Source: a virus. From it: 25,186 nucleotides of DNA. Below, in pieces: positions 21,228-25,186 of the stretch (within the stretch, counting starts at the first letter, position 1; every line of letters begins with the position of its first letter). Location: positions 1-25,186 of the IMG/VR virus record IMGVR_UViG_3300048928_000637. The stretch is one strand, 5' to 3'. The notes beneath the pieces are model-generated. The model was not told the origin of the DNA, made no database searches, and saw only the letters and a list, made by a program, of their open reading frames with translations. The position numbers and the translations under genes are program-made.

Positions 21228-21986
21228 ATGTTGGCAGCAGATAGCGGAATGACAGTTGGCCGCGTCGAGTACGCGCCAGGGTATGCCGGCGACCCCGAGC
21301 ACGCAGCCAAGGCAGGCGACGTCCGGCCGTTCCATCACGTTGGCATCGTCCAGCCACCACATCCCAGCGGCGACAACACCTTCACCCGCGACAGCAAGGC
21401 ATGGAACGCTTGGCACCTGCCGCCGCTCACCGCGGCGAATGACAACCACCGGCACGAGTTGCCCAAGGTTGTCGCACTCACCGGCCGCGCCGGCAGTGGG
21501 AAGTCGACACTGGCCGACTATCTGATCGAGCGGCACGGCTATGTGCGCGTCAAGTTCGCCGGCCCACTGAAGGCCATGATGCGCGCCATGGGCCTGTCCG
21601 ACGCGCACATCGAGGGCGATCTCAAGGAGTTGCCCTGTCCGCTGCTCCAGGGCAAAACACCGCGCTACGCCATGCAGACCATCGGCACAGAATGGGGGCG
21701 CGACATCATCGGGCCAGGCTTCTGGACTGGGCTATGGGCCGATGTTGCCAACGATGTGCTGGACAACGGCGGGCGGGTGGTCTGTGATGATTGCCGCTTC
21801 GACAATGAGGCCGATACGGTGCGGCGCTTCGGCGGCGTCGTGATCGAACTGCAGGGTCGCGGCGGTATCGCCGGTGCGCACTCATCCGAGGGCGGTATCG
21901 ATGCGGACCTGGTGCTGCACAATACGGGCAGCGTGGCAGACCTGAAGTTGCGGGCCGACGAGGTGTTATTCGGGGGTGGGTGGTAG
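21228..21986 (+). CDS. P-loop deoxynucleoside-monophosphate kinase-like protein
   Basis: A 252-aa protein; ATG 21228 has GGGAGG eight bases upstream. Residues 1-78 are a disordered-looking extension with AANDN near residue 70. The kinase-like domain starts at LPKVVALTGRAGSGKSTLAD, where Walker A is GRAGSGKST at residues 86-94. Then come VRVKFAGPLKAMMRAMGLSD, a lid-like region (KTPRYAMQTIGTEWGRDI) and VVCDDCRFDNEADTVRRFGG (D-D-x-R, typical of phage dNMP kinases). Such enzymes phosphorylate dNMPs to dNDPs for phage DNA synthesis. Together with the HD hydrolase it ends the operon. A terminator follows 50 bp downstream. Confidence 0.8.
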   Translation: MLAADSGMTVGRVEYAPGYAGDPEHAAKAGDVRPFHHVGIVQPPHPSGDNTFTRDSKAWNAWHLPPLTAANDNHRHELPKVVALTGRAGSGKSTLADYLIERHGYVRVKFAGPLKAMMRAMGLSDAHIEGDLKELPCPLLQGKTPRYAMQTIGTEWGRDIIGPGFWTGLWADVANDVLDNGGRVVCDDCRFDNEADTVRRFGGVVIELQGRGGIAGAHSSEGGIDADLVLHNTGSVADLKLRADEVLFGGGW

Positions 21987-22036
21987 ACCGCACAGCCACG
22001 AGTACGACTGACCACGAAGCCTCCCGTTAACCACAG

Positions 22037-22069
22037 CGCCTCGCCACAACGGCGGGGCGTTTTCTTTTT
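22037..22069 (+). terminator. Intrinsic terminator closing the metabolism operon
   Basis: CGCCTCGCC (22037-22045) pairs with GGCGGGGCG (22051-22059) around the loop ACAAC, with one T/G wobble. TTTTCTTTTT follows. It separates the long operon from the accessory region to the right. Confidence 0.9.
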
Positions 22070-22094
22070 GCCCTCGGCGGTTTAGCGTCTGCAT

Positions 22095-22511
22095 ATGAAC
22101 AGAACCGCAAACCTGAATGCCCTCCAGGCAGAACGCATCCTTGCTAGGCTCACGGAAGAGGGGCACGTGCTCTCGGCGACGTCCGCCAATGTGAACGTCG
22201 AAGTGCCTGCGCTACTCTTTGACGAGATCAGCGCTTGGGGTGCCGATAACGAAGACGCCGAGATGGATGACGGATACGGCGAGGCGGCGCTGGAGCAGGA
22301 ATCTCAGTATGAAGTTGAGACCAAGGCGTCGAGGCAGGTAGTCATTTCAAAGGCGCAGAGTCAGGACACCCTAACGGTGGTGTTCGATGAGCCAATCGAC
22401 CTTGAGCAGACGTTGTCGGAATTGCGCAGGCTGAAGGTTGAAATAGCTCGCTCGGAGAAGAGTTTCGAAGACCACATGTCAGTCATCTTTGGCGAGGCTT
22501 ACCACGGATAA
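22095..22511 (+). CDS. Acidic orphan protein with WGADN motif
   Basis: A 138-aa protein starting MNRTANLNALQAERILARLT, with no clear RBS (nearest G-rich run is about 15 bases upstream), so the start is tentative. Residues 43-61 (DEISAWGADNEDAEMDDG) form an acidic WG.DN.D.E motif. The same motif occurs in the next gene (22932), and related sequences are common in small rhizobial proteins. The rest is helical and acidic (EQTLSELRRLKVEIARSEKS). No enzyme motif, Cys or membrane segment was seen. It stands alone between a terminator and a long noncoding stretch. It may be a regulatory or anti-host protein; the function is unknown. Confidence 0.65.
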   Translation: MNRTANLNALQAERILARLTEEGHVLSATSANVNVEVPALLFDEISAWGADNEDAEMDDGYGEAALEQESQYEVETKASRQVVISKAQSQDTLTVVFDEPIDLEQTLSELRRLKVEIARSEKSFEDHMSVIFGEAYHG

Positions 22512-22679
22512 CGCGTCCCGTCGCGAATCACCTGGCGTGCGCACATTTCTCGTCTTGCCGCCCTACACAGCGACGAAAGACTCGTAGATCACGAAGACGT
22601 GGAACTTTTTCTGCAGTGGTAATTCGGATGGAAATTTACCAATCGTTCATGGAGCGTTCCGCGTCGATTTCGAAGGGTA

Positions 22680-22697
22680 GTGTCAACTCCATGACAC
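22680..22697. promoter_or_regulatory. 18-bp perfect palindrome, operator candidate
   Basis: GTGTCA and TGACAC are perfect 6-bp arms around the spacer ACTCCA. It has no T-run and lies in the noncoding stretch upstream of 22932. Size and symmetry fit a dimeric repressor site; an RNA hairpin is also possible. Confidence 0.4.
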
Positions 22698-22776
22698 GGC
22701 TCTATAGGTAGATTCGGACGTGAACGCCGACCATTTAAAATTGTCTAGCGTTATCCGTCTGTTAACCTTTTATTTC

Positions 22777-22834
22777 TTGACCCCGTGAGTCGTTTTCGAT
22801 TCCTATAGATTGTGGCCAGCCCTTCGTTGGCCAC
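22777..22834 (+). promoter_or_regulatory. Possible promoter with downstream inverted repeat
   Basis: TTGACC (22777-22782) and TATAGA (22804-22809) face right but are 21 bp apart. GTGGCCA (22812-22818) and TGGCCAC (22828-22834) then form a perfect 7-bp inverted repeat with a 9-base spacer where transcription would begin. This could be an activator- or repressor-controlled promoter of the 22932 gene, or a leader hairpin. The long spacer makes unaided sigma-70 use doubtful. Confidence 0.35.
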
Positions 22835-22931
22835 CGGGCAAACAAACAAAATCGACAGCATCGGTTTCGACCTCTTGCGGCCTCGTGGTGCGGTCACAAG
22901 ACCGGCGGAGCTATGCGGGGAAGAGAGATGC

Positions 22932-23273
22932 ATGGGACAAGTTTTTAAGTTGAATACCACCTCCATCACCGAGGCTCTGGCACAAGAACAGGCTAGGGTG
23001 GCGCGTCTCGCCAGGTCGATGCCGCCGCCCAATGCTGTGGCAAAAAGCGACTTGGCCTTCGCCTCGCGTGAGGAGCGAGCAGGAGCGACACTGCTGCGCG
23101 AAATTATCCTTCAGATGGACATCATCCATGAGGATGCCGAGGCAACCATCATGCGCCTGATCGTGCCGAACTCCACTGTCGAACGGCTAGAGATGTGGGG
23201 CGTCGACAACCTCGATAATGAGGATGGCATGGATCGCGAGTTTATCGAGCTTTCAGTTCCGCTGCGGGAGTAA
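22932..23273 (+). CDS. Acidic orphan protein with WGVDN motif
   Basis: A 113-aa protein. ATG 22932 follows GGGGAAGAGAG; the ATG at 22928 is out of frame. It starts MGQVFKLNTTSITEALAQEQ, with a helical first half. A second half has LLREIILQMDIIHEDAEATI and the acidic motif RLEMWGVDNLDNEDGMDREF (residues 85-104). It shares (L/I)xxWGxDNxDxE with the 22095 product, in both cases after a VP.... strand, so the two are probably distant relatives. No known enzyme motif. A rhizobial-type small protein of unknown role, preceded by a long regulated-looking leader. Confidence 0.65.
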   Translation: MGQVFKLNTTSITEALAQEQARVARLARSMPPPNAVAKSDLAFASREERAGATLLREIILQMDIIHEDAEATIMRLIVPNSTVERLEMWGVDNLDNEDGMDREFIELSVPLRE

Positions 23274-23430
23274 AACTGCGCGCCGGCAGAGCCTGACAGC
23301 CATCACGCCAACCACCAGTAACGCGAAAACTCGCATTTCGTTCCGCGTCAAGGCGATAAAAACGCCAGATGCCGCCCCGAAGGGTGGTTTCTTAGCTATG
23401 CAAATAATGCGGGGATGATATTCTGGTACG
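23274..23430 (+). other. Noncoding leader before the candidate structured RNA
   Basis: No convincing gene lies here. It contains a short stem GGCG (23353-23356) / CGCC (23364-23367) around ATAAAAA, and an AT-rich AAATAATG near 23402-23409 that could be a -10 element but has no matching -35. A 27-aa hydrophobic minus-strand frame at 23253-23336 was considered and not accepted. Confidence 0.4.
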
Positions 23431-23436
23431 TGGGCG

Positions 23437-23455
23437 TAGCAACCCGGACCAGTGA
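23437..23455 (+). repeat. Strand A: TAGCAAC...CCAGTGA
   Basis: TAGCAAC (23437-23443) and CCAGTGA (23449-23455) are complementary to GTTGCTA (23631-23637) and TCACTGG (23621-23627) of strand B, giving 14 pairs in two blocks. The same two blocks recur in direct orientation as strand C. The preceding CG is also shared with C. Confidence 0.75.
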
Positions 23456-23462
23456 AGCAAGC

Positions 23463-23542
23463 AACCCTTGGCGGGGTTCCCTTGCTTAAGCGTGAGAGCC
23501 TTGGCGGGCTCAAGAGCGCTAGGCATGCGACTTGGCGGTCGC
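23463..23542 (+). repeat. Three tandem hairpins with identical loop and covarying stems
   Basis: CTTGGCGG occurs at 23467-23474, 23500-23507 and 23531-23538, spaced 33 and 31 bp. Each copy is centred in a perfect 5-bp inverted repeat of different sequence. The loop is conserved in sequence and the stems only in pairing, the signature of selection on RNA (or extruded DNA) structure and not on primary sequence. Confidence 0.8.
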
Positions 23543-23620
23543 TGCACTTCGGTAGACCTTATACCGGGGGCGGTGCGCCATGTCCAAGAGAATCTTTCTC
23601 TAAAAGCACGCCGGCTTGTC

Positions 23621-23637
23621 TCACTGGCAAGTTGCTA
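23621..23637 (+). repeat. Strand B: complement of both A and C
   Basis: TCACTGG-CAA-GTTGCTA can pair with A upstream (7 + 7 bp) or with C downstream (8 + 6 bp, adding C23620 with G23694). The two pairings use the same bases and so exclude each other. Confidence 0.75.
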
Positions 23638-23672
23638 ACCCCCGGTTCCGGTCCTGTCGACCGGCCTGGCCG

Positions 23673-23694
23673 TAGCAAGCCATTCACCAGTGAG
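23673..23694 (+). repeat. Strand C: second copy of TAGCAA...CCAGTGA
   Basis: TAGCAA (23673-23678) and CCAGTGAG (23687-23694) repeat strand A in direct orientation and pair with B, enclosing the CCGGTC/GACCGG hairpin. C lies 10 bases before the ATG at 23704 and includes GTGAG, a possible ribosome-binding site. B:C pairing could therefore hide the start of that gene. Confidence 0.7.
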
Positions 23695-23703
23695 CCTGAT
23701 TAA

Positions 23704-23847
23704 ATGAACATCGAGAAAACACCGCCGCCACTTTGCGTCGAGTACGTCGCGGAGCTGTACGTCCGTCCGCGCAATGGAGGGCCGCCGACCAGTCGCGGCG
23801 CGGTCACCGTGCGCCACGAAGTCCCAGCACAACTGTTGGCGGCATAG
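23704..23847 (+). CDS. Small protein downstream of the structured RNA
   Basis: A 47-aa frame starting MNIEKTPPPLCVEYVAELYV, then PRNGGPPTSRGAVTVRHEVP and AQLLAA. The only visible RBS is GTGAG (23690-23694), which is part of RNA strand C. The product is a short mixed protein with one Cys and no membrane segment. I recognise no family. It fills the space between the structured RNA and the hairpin before 23904. Codon use is GC-rich at third positions like its neighbours, which supports it. It may be the gene controlled by the A/B/C switch. Confidence 0.5.
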   Translation: MNIEKTPPPLCVEYVAELYVRPRNGGPPTSRGAVTVRHEVPAQLLAA

Positions 23848-23858
23848 CGCCATCTGGA

Positions 23859-23897
23859 CTCCTTTCGTCTCTGGTGGCATAACCAGAACGAAAGGAG
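23859..23897 (+). promoter_or_regulatory. Long hairpin burying the RBS of the 23904 gene
   Basis: CTCCTTTCGT (23859-23868) pairs with ACGAAAGGAG (23888-23897). Inside, TCTGGT (23870-23875) pairs with ACCAGA (23882-23887) around the loop GGCATA, with one bulged C. The 16 pairs include the whole AAAGGAG ribosome-binding site of the next gene. There is no T-run. It could be a translational off-switch or, as DNA, an operator for the small HTH-like product that follows. Confidence 0.75.
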
Positions 23898-23903
23898 AAC
23901 ATT

Positions 23904-24053
23904 ATGAACGTTTGGATCAAGGTATCGCCAGCCGCGAACATCAGGCGGCTGGCGGCAGTCGGGCTCGACGCTAACGACATCGTCAAGCTCACCGGCTATC
24001 ACAAGACCGAAGTTGCGCGGGCTCTAGCAGCAAAGCGGCCACTGAAAAAATGA
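23904..24053 (+). CDS. 49-aa HTH-like regulator candidate
   Basis: ATG 23904 follows AAAGGAG, which lies in the 3' arm of a long hairpin. The product is MNVWIKVSPAANIRRLAAVG then LDANDIVKLTGYHKTEVARA, ending LAAKRPLKK. Residues about 14-42 have helix-turn-helix spacing (RRLAAVG.DANDIVKLTGYHKTEVARAL), with the second helix HKTEVARAL. At 49 residues it would be a minimal DNA-binding protein. The stop overlaps the next ATG (ATGA at 24050). An autoregulator binding the palindrome at 23859-23897 is the natural hypothesis, unproven by sequence alone. Confidence 0.6.
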   Translation: MNVWIKVSPAANIRRLAAVGLDANDIVKLTGYHKTEVARALAAKRPLKK

Positions 24054-24364
24054 GCATGACGCCGAGCCGCCGAACCATTGACGCAATGACGCTAGACGGC
24101 GCGGCAATTGACGGCCGTCTGCTGGTGGTGCGCTGCAGCCTGTGCAGGACTAGCGACACCTATATGGCAGCGGATCTCATAGATGTCTTTGGTGGAAGCG
24201 CACACCCTTATCGGGTTTTCAGCAGGTGCAGGCACTGCGGCAAGCCCGAGTGGGTGCGCTACTATCTGCGCTTGCCTAATCACGACGACGTCGGGCACTT
24301 GCGCGTCCGGCGCCCCGCTGGAGTGCTGAAGACCCAGCTATGGGAAGATCAGTGGTTTGGCTAG
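24050..24364 (+). CDS. Zinc-ribbon protein
   Basis: A 104-aa protein coupled to the HTH-like gene by ATGA; it has no RBS of its own. Two Cys pairs form a zinc ribbon: VRCSLCRTS (Cys29, Cys32) and SRCRHCGKP (Cys60, Cys63). The start MTLDGAAIDGRLLVVRCSLC (after residue 12) resembles small rhizobial proteins of the form mtLdgAradGr.L.v.C..C. These are common near mobile elements and have no established role. Zinc ribbons of this size usually bind nucleic acids or proteins. Its stop is adjacent to the stop of the minus-strand gene at 24365. Confidence 0.7.
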   Translation: MSMTPSRRTIDAMTLDGAAIDGRLLVVRCSLCRTSDTYMAADLIDVFGGSAHPYRVFSRCRHCGKPEWVRYYLRLPNHDDVGHLRVRRPAGVLKTQLWEDQWFG

Positions 24365-24601
24365 TTACGCGACCTGTTGAGCAGCCACCACCAGCTTCCA
24401 CTGGATAGGCAGGAGCGGATTTTTATGCTGGTGCCGGTTCTGAGGAGGAAGCGGGTCGCCCTTGTTCGCGGCGACCTCGTCGCCGCACTGGGTGCACCTG
24501 TAGATGCCTGAGATGCTGATCCTGAAGCCTGGTGGAAGCAGCTGATCAAAGGCAGGGCCGTCCAGATGGACGAAGTTTCCGGGATATTTGTAGGCGGCCA
24601 T
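24365..24601 (-). CDS. Small zinc-ribbon protein (rhizobial 'protein L'-like)
   Basis: A 78-aa minus-strand protein: MAAYKYPGNFVHLDGPAFDQ, then ISGIYRCTQCGDEVAANKGD, LPPQNRHQHK and IQWKLVVAA. I recognise the pattern yKYP......aFD....PG....sGIYRC..CG.Ei....g.pLPPQN.HqH.....i+WkL.v from small alphaproteobacterial proteins; Cys36/Cys39 and His57/His59 look like metal ligands. Function is unknown. RBS AAGGA (complement of 24613-24617) lies 11 bases before the ATG and can be hidden in a hairpin. A consensus promoter on the same strand lies at 24751-24780, giving a roughly 140-nt structured leader. It is convergent with the zinc-ribbon gene at 24050. Confidence 0.75.
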   Translation of the reverse strand: MAAYKYPGNFVHLDGPAFDQLLPPGFRISISGIYRCTQCGDEVAANKGDPLPPQNRHQHKNPLLPIQWKLVVAAQQVA

Positions 24602-24608
24602 AGTTTTA

Positions 24609-24702
24609 AGAGTCCTTGCATTGTGGACCCTCCGACGTTAGACCTGCGGTTGCTACACTACAGAACGTCGAAGGGGTCAGCCGCATAATCGCGACTGGCC
24701 CC
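24609..24702 (-). promoter_or_regulatory. Leader RNA with two competing folds (riboswitch-like)
   Basis: Read on the minus strand, GGGGCCAG pairs with CTGACCCC (complements of 24695-24702 and 24673-24680). Later, AGGGTCC pairs with GGACTCT (complements of 24625-24631 and 24609-24615), which covers the RBS of the 24365 gene. Alternatively GACCC of the first hairpin pairs with GGGTC of the second, extended by CGACGTT/AACGTCG (24633-24639 with 24664-24670). That fold frees the RBS. The layout is that of an expression platform with on and off states; the ligand or trigger is unknown. Confidence 0.5.
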
Positions 24703-24707
24703 TTTTT
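24673..24707 (+). terminator. Plus-strand terminator after the zinc-ribbon genes
   Basis: GGGGTCAG (24673-24680) pairs with CTGGCCCC (24695-24702), with one T/G wobble. An inner CGC/GCG lies in the loop, and TTTTT follows (24703-24707). It would stop rightward transcripts from the 23704-24364 genes. The same bases form the first hairpin of the minus-strand leader. Confidence 0.6.
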
Positions 24708-24750
24708 ACATGTCTTTTACTACAATTGCAACAACGAGCGCGCTACTGCG

Positions 24751-24780
24751 ATTATAACGGGCAAGCGCTGTTGGTGTCAA
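24751..24780 (-). promoter_or_regulatory. Consensus sigma-70 promoter facing left
   Basis: On the minus strand this reads TTGACA (complement of 24775-24780), 18 bp, then TATAAT (complement of 24751-24756). Both hexamers match the consensus at all six positions. RNA would begin near 24744 and run about 140 bases before the ATG at 24601. It is the best promoter I found in the window. Confidence 0.75.
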
Positions 24781-24823
24781 TACAAAAGAGTGATTCCTCT
24801 CTTGTCAGCTTAACTTCAAGCCA

Positions 24824-25186
24824 TTATAAGCCCGCCGGCCTAGCGACCACCCTAACCACCCCCGCATCCCAAAGCCTCTCCGCCACGGCTAGCGGCACTT
24901 CACCCTGTCCAAGGCCAACCACGGCCTGCCGCTGCAACAGCGCCGCATAGAACCCCGCGTCCATCTCGCTGTCGGGTAGCGCGCGCGCCGGCAGCGCAGC
25001 GATCGTGTCGCCCTCCACCGGCACGGGGTGGGCCTTGGCTATGGCTTCGGCTACTTGCTCGGGTGTTAGGGTCGTCATGGCCTGCCGTGGCCTGTTGCGC
25101 ATGGCGCGCTGTAGCGTCGTGAGTTGGATGGGGTAGTGGGCGCGGACCAGGGCGGGGCGGGGTTGAGGTTTGGGGAGTGGGGTCAT
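24824..25186 (-). CDS. Protein of unknown function at the right edge
   Basis: A 120-aa minus-strand frame whose ATG is the last three bases of the window (25184-25186), so the true start may lie outside. The first part is Pro/Arg-rich (MTPLPKPQPRPALVRAHYPI, QLTTLQRAMRNRPRQA). The second starts at an internal Met (MTTLTPEQVAEAIAKAHPVP, 25078) and carries PDSEMDAGFYAALLQRQAVV and VPLAVAERLWDAGVVRVV. The internal ATG would give an 84-aa protein. I do not recognise it. Its stop lies just upstream of the consensus promoter of the next minus-strand gene. Confidence 0.55.
   Translation of the reverse strand: MTPLPKPQPRPALVRAHYPIQLTTLQRAMRNRPRQAMTTLTPEQVAEAIAKAHPVPVEGDTIAALPARALPDSEMDAGFYAALLQRQAVVGLGQGEVPLAVAERLWDAGVVRVVARPAGL

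Larger units (their letters stand above)
22512..22931 (+). other. 420-bp noncoding stretch with two perfect palindromes
   Basis: No frame with a start and plausible product is present on either strand. The stretch is clearly more AT-rich than its surroundings. It holds the inverted repeats at 22680-22697 and 22812-22834 and a TTGACC (22777-22782) facing right. TATAGA lies at 22804-22809, but the spacer of 21 is too long for an ordinary sigma-70 promoter. It probably contains the promoter and operator of the 22932 gene. Confidence 0.55.
23431..23696 (+). ncRNA. Candidate structured RNA with three TTGGCG-loop hairpins
   Basis: About 265 bases without a credible gene fold into many perfect helices. 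Three consecutive hairpins have the same loop TTGGCG but different 5-bp stems: AACCC/GGGTT (23463-23478), GAGCC/GGCTC (23496-23511) and GCGAC/GTCGC (23527-23542). The first is extended by AGCAAG/CTTGCT. Further hairpins are CGGTA/TACCG (23550-23566), AGAGAA/TTCTCT (23587-23601) and CCGGTC/GACCGG (23648-23664). Strand A (23437-23455) can pair with B (23621-23637) to enclose all the loops; alternatively B pairs with C (23673-23693). All stems are Watson-Crick, so pairing does not fix the strand; plus is assumed from the neighbours. No promoter or terminator is obvious, and it may be the leader of the 23704 gene. I cannot match it to a known RNA family. Confidence 0.6.

Noticed and set aside
22777-22809. 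Ordinary sigma-70 promoter before the 22932 gene
   Set aside because: The 21-bp spacer is outside the usual 16-19 range, so it is listed only as a possible regulated promoter.
23253-23336. 27-aa hydrophobic minus-strand peptide (MRVFALLVVGVMAVRL...)
   Set aside because: It is very short, with a weak RBS and no promoter, and it overlaps the end of the 22932 gene. It could be real but cannot be supported.
23463-23542. Type III toxin-antitoxin RNA (ToxI-like tandem repeats)
   Set aside because: The repeats share only the loop and not a full repeat unit, and no ToxN-like gene of about 170 residues follows.
23437-23694. Direct repeats A and C as phage attachment sites
   Set aside because: They are imperfect, split into two blocks, lie only about 240 bp apart and have an inverted copy between them; no integrase or tRNA gene is nearby.
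23431-23696. tmRNA or other housekeeping RNA
   Set aside because: No tRNA-like end, no tag reading frame and no CCA end could be found; the helices do not match tmRNA, RNase P or 6S layouts.

Overview
The window reads as most of the late half, plus part of the accessory and regulatory region, of a tailed phage or prophage of an alphaproteobacterium. A Hyphomicrobiales host (Devosia/Rhizobium-like) is my guess. The reasons are GC-rich codon use, tail proteins that resemble the gene-transfer-agent (RcGTA) family, several small zinc-ribbon proteins of a type common in rhizobia, and recurrent AANDN peptides. A tape-measure gene together with a tail tube, and no visible sheath or baseplate genes, points to siphovirus morphology. 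Terminase, portal, major capsid protein and integrase are not in the window.

Layout. 1-2000: end of an AP2-domain (HNH-type) endonuclease, a decoration-like protein, then head-completion genes (head-tail joining, HK97 gp10-like, tail terminator), tightly overlapped. 2000-13941: a terminator-like hairpin, tail tube, tail assembly chaperone (second half apparently reached by a -1 frameshift), tape measure, a Dit-like protein, a GTA gp13-like (DUF2163) protein, a GNAT acetyltransferase, an 827-aa tip protein, two unknown tail-tip proteins, and an 808-aa fibre ending in an SGNH esterase. Two small genes on the opposite strand (3045-3293 and 13938-14120) look like morons, and each overlaps the stop codon of the late gene it faces.

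14301-16816: lysis cassette (CHAP/NlpC-like endolysin, holin candidate, embedded i-spanin/o-spanin pair, small coiled-coil membrane protein) and a membrane-anchored trypsin-like protease, closed by a strong terminator. 16874-21986: one long operon with overlapping start and stop codons. It encodes a coiled-coil protein, an HTH-metallophosphoesterase fusion, a sigma-factor-like protein, an HD phosphohydrolase and a dNMP-kinase-like P-loop protein, and it ends at a second terminator.

22095-25186 is the most unusual part: small orphan genes separated by long noncoding stretches. Two acidic proteins share a WGxDN motif. Between them and a set of tiny genes lies a candidate structured RNA (about 23431-23696). 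It has three consecutive hairpins with the identical loop TTGGCG on three different 5-bp stems. These are flanked by a duplicated strand (copies A and C) whose complement (B) lies between them, so A:B and B:C pairing exclude each other. That layout resembles the seqA/seqB/seqC arrangement of the phage P4 immunity RNA. Just downstream, a 16-bp hairpin buries the ribosome-binding site of a 49-aa HTH-like protein. On the minus strand, a consensus sigma-70 promoter (TTGACA, 18 bp, TATAAT) starts a roughly 140-nt leader with two competing folds before a 78-aa zinc-ribbon gene. I treat this cluster of RNA-level switches as the best candidate for an undescribed system. No tRNA, rRNA, CRISPR array or IS element was seen.
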